Source: JBBDRX01 sp040905245 (GTDB taxonomy: Bacteria; Bacteroidota; Rhodothermia; Balneolales; Balneolaceae). From it: a stretch of DNA of 9,903 nt. Each line of letters begins with the position of its first letter. Within the stretch, counting starts at the first letter, position 1. The translations under genes were made by a program, and so were the position numbers. Below the pieces are notes generated by a model. That model ran no database searches, was not told the DNA's origin, and saw only the letters and a list, made by a program, of their open reading frames with translations. Shown here piece after piece: positions 7,322 to 9,903 of the stretch. The stretch is taken from positions 1-9,903 of the forward strand of contig JBBDRX010000024.1 in assembly GCA_040905245.1 (NCBI GenBank), read 5' to 3'.

Positions 7322-8284
7322 ATGGATCGAAAACGATTTATTGGTTACGGTGCCGCTACGCTGGCAGGATCGATGATGCCTGGTATAAAGGGAGAAGGGT
7401 CGGCCGCAGGACTCAACGGAACAGAGGAGATGGAGAATGAACAGCGCGGAAGTCACCTGGACATGATCCGCGAATCATTCACCTTTCGAAAAATCGATCT
7501 CCATAATCATATTAATACGACCAATCGTACCGCATCGATGATTGACGAGAGTTGTGAGCGTTTGGGCATTGACTGGACAGCTTGTTCCAACCTGCGAGGG
7601 GATACTTCGGATCAGCTGTTTGGCAATACGCGGGAAGAGATGCGGGGTCTGAATGACGTAGTACTGGACGGCATGCGTCAATATCCGGATCGAATTCTGG
7701 GTTCCTGTTTTGTCAACCCCGGATTGACAAAGGAGTCACTGGAAGAGATTGAGCGGTGTGTGGATCAGGGGATGGTAATGGTCGGGGAGCAATACGACAG
7801 CTACAAGATTAACGACCCGGTGTACTATCCGATCATTGAAAAGTGTATTGACCTGAATGTACCGATGATGATGCATGCGGTTGGGACACTTGGAAACTGG
7901 AGGCCCGATTTCTGGAGGCATGGAGACAATCCTATGTCGACGTCCAATGCAGAGGATTTTATCGATGTGAGTGAGCGTTATCCGGAAGCGATGATTATTT
8001 GTGGGCATGTTGGTGGCGGTGGCGACTGGGAGCATATGATTAGTATGTTGCGGGAAGCACCAACCATTTACATGGGAACCAGCGGCAGTGTCTGTGACGA
8101 CCGAATGATCGATATGGCGGTTGAGTATCTGGGTGCGGACCGAGTGCTGTATTCGACGGACGTAAACTATGAGAATTCCGTCGGAAAAATCATGGATGCG
8201 GACCTTACGGACGAAGAGCGCAAAATGATCTTCTTCGACAACTTTAATAATCTTCTAAAACCGGCGGGAAATAATGTTAATTGA
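7322..8284 (+). CDS. Amidohydrolase_2 family metal-dependent hydrolase, copy 1 (AH-A1)
   Basis: The 320-residue protein is a TIM-barrel amidohydrolase with a full set of metal ligands: HNH at H61 and H63 on strand 1, H185 in MMMHAVG, H229 in CGHVGGGGD, and D280 in YSTDVNYE. It is expected to hydrolyse or decarboxylate a small substrate, which cannot be named. The N-terminus MDRKRFIGYGAATLAG resembles a Tat leader with RK in place of RR, so export is possible but uncertain. It is a tandem paralogue of AH-A2 (hand-aligned at roughly 86% identity) and carries 8 extra residues near 94-109, where DTSDQLFG is followed by NTREEMRG and looks like an internal duplication. Its stop overlaps the ATG of a decayed AH-B remnant. 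The start is supported by the identical start context in the paralogue. Confidence 0.9.
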   Translation: MDRKRFIGYGAATLAGSMMPGIKGEGSAAGLNGTEEMENEQRGSHLDMIRESFTFRKIDLHNHINTTNRTASMIDESCERLGIDWTACSNLRGDTSDQLFGNTREEMRGLNDVVLDGMRQYPDRILGSCFVNPGLTKESLEEIERCVDQGMVMVGEQYDSYKINDPVYYPIIEKCIDLNVPMMMHAVGTLGNWRPDFWRHGDNPMSTSNAEDFIDVSERYPEAMIICGHVGGGGDWEHMISMLREAPTIYMGTSGSVCDDRMIDMAVEYLGADRVLYSTDVNYENSVGKIMDADLTDEERKMIFFDNFNNLLKPAGNNVN

Positions 8285-8378
8285 CAGGAATGCGTACAGA
8301 GTTGTGTCCGGTTCATTTGACTCTTGCCACACAATATATTGCGGTCTTGTTTGGACAGCTCTTCCTGTTTATATCTGA
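8274..8378 (+). pseudogene. Decayed 5' remnant of the AH-B gene after AH-A1
   Basis: The ATG at 8274 overlaps the AH-A1 stop exactly as the intact AH-B ATG (9628) overlaps AH-A2. The first codons read MLIDRNAY against MLIDINAY in AH-B. The next 30 bases correspond to 28 in AH-B, a net 2-base shift that breaks the frame. Similarity then resumes at the DNA level in TTGC-CACACAATA-TTG (from about 8329), matching TTGC-GACACAATA-TTG in AH-B. The resulting frame ends at TGA 8376-8378 after 34 codons. Weaker similarity may continue a little further. This is the best evidence that AH-A and AH-B were duplicated together and that the first AH-B was then lost. Confidence 0.72.
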
Positions 8379-8428
8379 ACGACAGGCCGGTTGCGTATAC
8401 ATTTTTTTACCTCATCGTACGGATAATA

Positions 8429-8459
8429 GTTGCATATTTCGATTACACCGATATCTTGT
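8429..8459 (+). promoter_or_regulatory. Bacteroidota-type promoter of AH-A2
   Basis: GTTG (8429-8432) is followed after 19 bases by TATCTTGT (8452-8459). It is the counterpart of 7173-7203: ATTACACC, one variable base, then ATATCTT is common to both (8442-8457 against 7186-7201), with the same 19-base spacing. Each box departs a little from the consensus. The leader to the ATG at 8700 would be about 230 bases, long enough for further control elements. Confidence 0.45.
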
Positions 8460-8541
8460 TACTCTTGTAATAGATTCCGTTTTTTGCGCTCGATTTCTTG
8501 TTTTTTGAAAGCGATTTCATCAGCGTTGATACGGCGGTTTA

Positions 8542-8553
8542 CTATTTAAATAG
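8542..8553. repeat. Perfect 12-base palindrome upstream of AH-A2
   Basis: CTATTTAAATAG is a perfect dyad located between the candidate promoter and the AH-A2 start, and it is absent from the AH-A1 leader. It could be an operator for a dimeric regulator, or a chance AT-rich palindrome. Confidence 0.3.
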
Positions 8554-8699
8554 ATGCATACGCACACTACAAGACGGATTCTCGAGTTGATGTCGTGGCT
8601 GATGTGTGAAATTAAATGAAGGACAGTCGTTGAAAAGGCCCTTTTTGGGCAACGGTATCTGACTCGTATTTATTTTTTAAATTTCAAAAAAACTCTGCT

Positions 8700-9638
8700 A
8701 TGGATCGAAAACGATTTCTTGGCTACGGTGCTGCTGCTCTGGCAGGATCGGTGATGCCCGGCATGAAGGGAGAAGGGTCGGTTGCGGCACTCTCCGGAAC
8801 AGAGGAGATCGATAATGAACAGCGCGGGAATCATATGGACATGATTCGCGAATCGTTCACCTATCGAAAAATCGATCTCCATAACCACATTAATGAATCC
8901 AGCCGGTCTGCGGCGTTGATTGATGAGAGTTGTGAGCGTCTCGGAATCAACTGGACGGCCTGCTCCAACCTGCGTGGCCGTACCCCGGAACAGATGCGTG
9001 AGCATAACGATGTCGTTCTTGACGCGATGCGCCAGTATCCAAACCGGATTTTGGGATCCTGTTATGTAAATCCGGGCTTCATGAAGGAGTCGCTGGAAGA
9101 GATCGATCGGTGTGTCGATCAGGGGATGGTGATGGTCGGCGAACAGTACCACAGCTACAAGATCAACGACCCGGTCTACTATCCGATCATTGAAAAGTGC
9201 ATTGACCGTAAGGTTCCGTTGATGATGCATGCGGCAGCGACAATTGGAAACTGGAGGCCCCAATTCTGGAGACATGGAGACAATCCTATGTCGACATCCA
9301 ACGGAGAGGACTTCATCGATGTGAGCGAGCGTTATCCGGAAGCAATGGTTATTTGCGGGCACGTTGGCGGCGGCGGTGACTGGGAGCATATGATCAGTAT
9401 GCTGCGCGAAGCACCGACCATTTATATGGGAACCAGCGGTAGCGTCTGTGATGATCGTATGATCGATATGGCGGTTGAGTATCTGGGTGCGGATCGTGTG
9501 ATGTATTCAACGGATGTTAACTATGAGAACTCTGTTGGAAAGATCATGGATGCCGACCTTACCGATGAAGAGCGTAAAAAAATCTTCTTCGATAACTTTA
9601 ATAACCTTTTAAAACCGGCGGGGAACAATGTTAATTGA
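8700..9638 (+). CDS. Amidohydrolase_2 family metal-dependent hydrolase, copy 2 (AH-A2)
   Basis: The 312-residue paralogue of AH-A1 keeps every metal ligand: H61 and H63 (HNH), H177 (LMMHAAA), H221 (CGHVGGGGD) and D272 (YSTDVNYE). The Tat-like leader MDRKRFLGYGAAALAG is also kept, again with RK and not RR. It lacks the 8-residue duplication seen in AH-A1. The last 93 codons differ from AH-A1 by about 32 silent changes and only two amino-acid changes, so both proteins are under strong purifying selection. Differences concentrate in the leader and near residues 66-101 and 124-187, where substrate specificity could differ. Its stop overlaps the AH-B start by 11 bases, implying translational coupling. 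There is no Shine-Dalgarno sequence; an A-rich run precedes the start. Confidence 0.9.
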   Translation: MDRKRFLGYGAAALAGSVMPGMKGEGSVAALSGTEEIDNEQRGNHMDMIRESFTYRKIDLHNHINESSRSAALIDESCERLGINWTACSNLRGRTPEQMREHNDVVLDAMRQYPNRILGSCYVNPGFMKESLEEIDRCVDQGMVMVGEQYHSYKINDPVYYPIIEKCIDRKVPLMMHAAATIGNWRPQFWRHGDNPMSTSNGEDFIDVSERYPEAMVICGHVGGGGDWEHMISMLREAPTIYMGTSGSVCDDRMIDMAVEYLGADRVMYSTDVNYENSVGKIMDADLTDEERKKIFFDNFNNLLKPAGNNVN

Positions 9639-9903
9639 TATTAATGCATACGTCGGCCACTGGCCATTTCGAAAGTTGCGACACAATACGTTGTCTGGTT
9701 TGATCACACGGATGAACCGGTTCAGCGTGGACAAATCTGTTGTCTCCAATCTGAACGGGATCTTTTATAAGGCCCCCGATATCGCGAATCGAGAGTTGCA
9801 TGAAGCGATTCAGGCCAATCCGCAATTTGAGGACCGGGTGATTCCCTTTGCTGTTCTGAACCCTGCTGTACCCTGGTGGGAACGAGCATTGGAGGAGGCA
9901 CAC
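9628..9903 (+). CDS. Amidohydrolase-like protein AH-B (3' end missing)
   Basis: The frame opens at the ATG at 9628, inside the end of AH-A2, and stays open for 92 codons to the window edge. It begins MLIDINAYVGHWPFR and later has IPFAVLNPAVPWW near residues 71-83, which fits the first strands of an amidohydrolase_2-type barrel (compare ILGSCYVNPG in AH-A2). The position where AH-A has D-L-H-N-H reads D-I-N-A-Y, so the strand-1 HxH metal motif is replaced by N6 and Y8; H11 follows shortly after. It has no signal peptide. Either the metal site is built differently or this protein is a partner subunit with reduced or altered activity. The 11-base overlap suggests production in proportion to AH-A2. 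Family assignment is from the N-terminal part only. Confidence 0.75.
   Translation, partial: MLIDINAYVGHWPFRKLRHNTLSGLITRMNRFSVDKSVVSNLNGIFYKAPDIANRELHEAIQANPQFEDRVIPFAVLNPAVPWWERALEEAH

Larger units (their letters stand above)
8379..8699 (+). other. AT-rich gap between the decayed AH-B copy and AH-A2
   Basis: No gene can be supported in this 321-base stretch. It contains the candidate promoter at 8429-8459, a short dyad TGAAA-gcga-TTTCA (8506-8519), a 12-base palindrome (8542-8553) and, from 8654, the leader sequence shared with AH-A1 (GGTATCTGACTC, then AAACTCTGCT just before the ATG). The segment between promoter and start is about 120 bases longer than in copy 1, through material with no visible counterpart there. 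CGTTG (8628-8632) and CAACG (8650-8654) could form a small stem in the leader. Confidence 0.5.
7173..9730 (+). repeat. Ancient tandem duplication of a promoter/AH-A/AH-B cassette
   Basis: Unit 1 is about 7173-8378 and unit 2 about 8429-9730. Both contain the promoter-like element, the GGTATCTGACTC leader block, an AH-A gene and the overlapping start of AH-B. Unit 2 keeps AH-B open, whereas in unit 1 it has decayed. Silent divergence in AH-A is substantial, so the event is not recent. The outer limits of the units cannot be fixed, because unit 2 runs off the window. Confidence 0.7.

Noticed and set aside
8281..8508. A 75-codon plus-strand frame after AH-A1
   Set aside because: It is out of frame with the AH-B remnant, runs through the candidate promoter, and has no motif; the stretch is better read as decayed and intergenic DNA.
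8670..9389. A 239-codon minus-strand frame opposite AH-A2
   Set aside because: The equivalent antisense frame also appears in AH-A1 in broken form; it mirrors the conserved amidohydrolase codons and is not an independent gene.
1..9903. CRISPR arrays, insertion sequences, tRNA or rRNA genes
   Set aside because: I looked for regularly spaced repeats, transposase motifs with terminal repeats, and conserved RNA signatures, and saw none.

Overview
The window looks like chromosomal DNA from a Bacteroidota or Balneolota/Rhodothermota-type bacterium (FCB group). The evidence is a FecA-like TonB-dependent receptor, a DUF4861-type lipoprotein, a secreted M14 metallopeptidase, start codons mostly without Shine-Dalgarno sequences, and candidate promoters of the TTTG-N19-21-TAnnTTTG type. 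No phylogenetic search was possible, so this placement is inference.

Layout. Positions 2-1888 hold the 3' two-thirds or more of a FecA-like outer-membrane receptor, cut by the window edge. A 218-base gap with a strong nested inverted repeat and a candidate promoter precedes a large secreted zinc carboxypeptidase-like protein (2107-4767). Next is a DUF4861-type lipoprotein (4908-6302), closed by a clear intrinsic terminator (6393-6434). A small secreted histidine phosphatase lies on the minus strand (6596-7117). It is convergent with the lipoprotein gene and divergent from what follows.

The right-hand third (about 7170-9903) is the most interesting part. Two paralogous amidohydrolase_2 genes (here AH-A1, 7322-8284, and AH-A2, 8700-9638) lie in tandem, each behind a similar promoter and leader. 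AH-A2 overlaps by 11 bases a third, distinct amidohydrolase-like gene (AH-B, 9628 to the window edge). The same ATG and first codons occur at the end of AH-A1, but there the AH-B reading frame soon decays and stops (8274-8378). The region therefore reads as an old tandem duplication of a promoter/AH-A/AH-B cassette in which the first AH-B was lost while both AH-A copies stayed under strong purifying selection. AH-B also lacks the usual HxH metal motif at its first strand.

How the genes work together: receptor, secreted peptidase, lipoprotein and phosphatase are all predicted envelope or periplasmic proteins, which suggests nutrient scavenging. AH-A carries a degenerate Tat-like leader, while AH-B starts directly at its catalytic-domain first strand. 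No substrate can be named for the amidohydrolase cassette from sequence alone.
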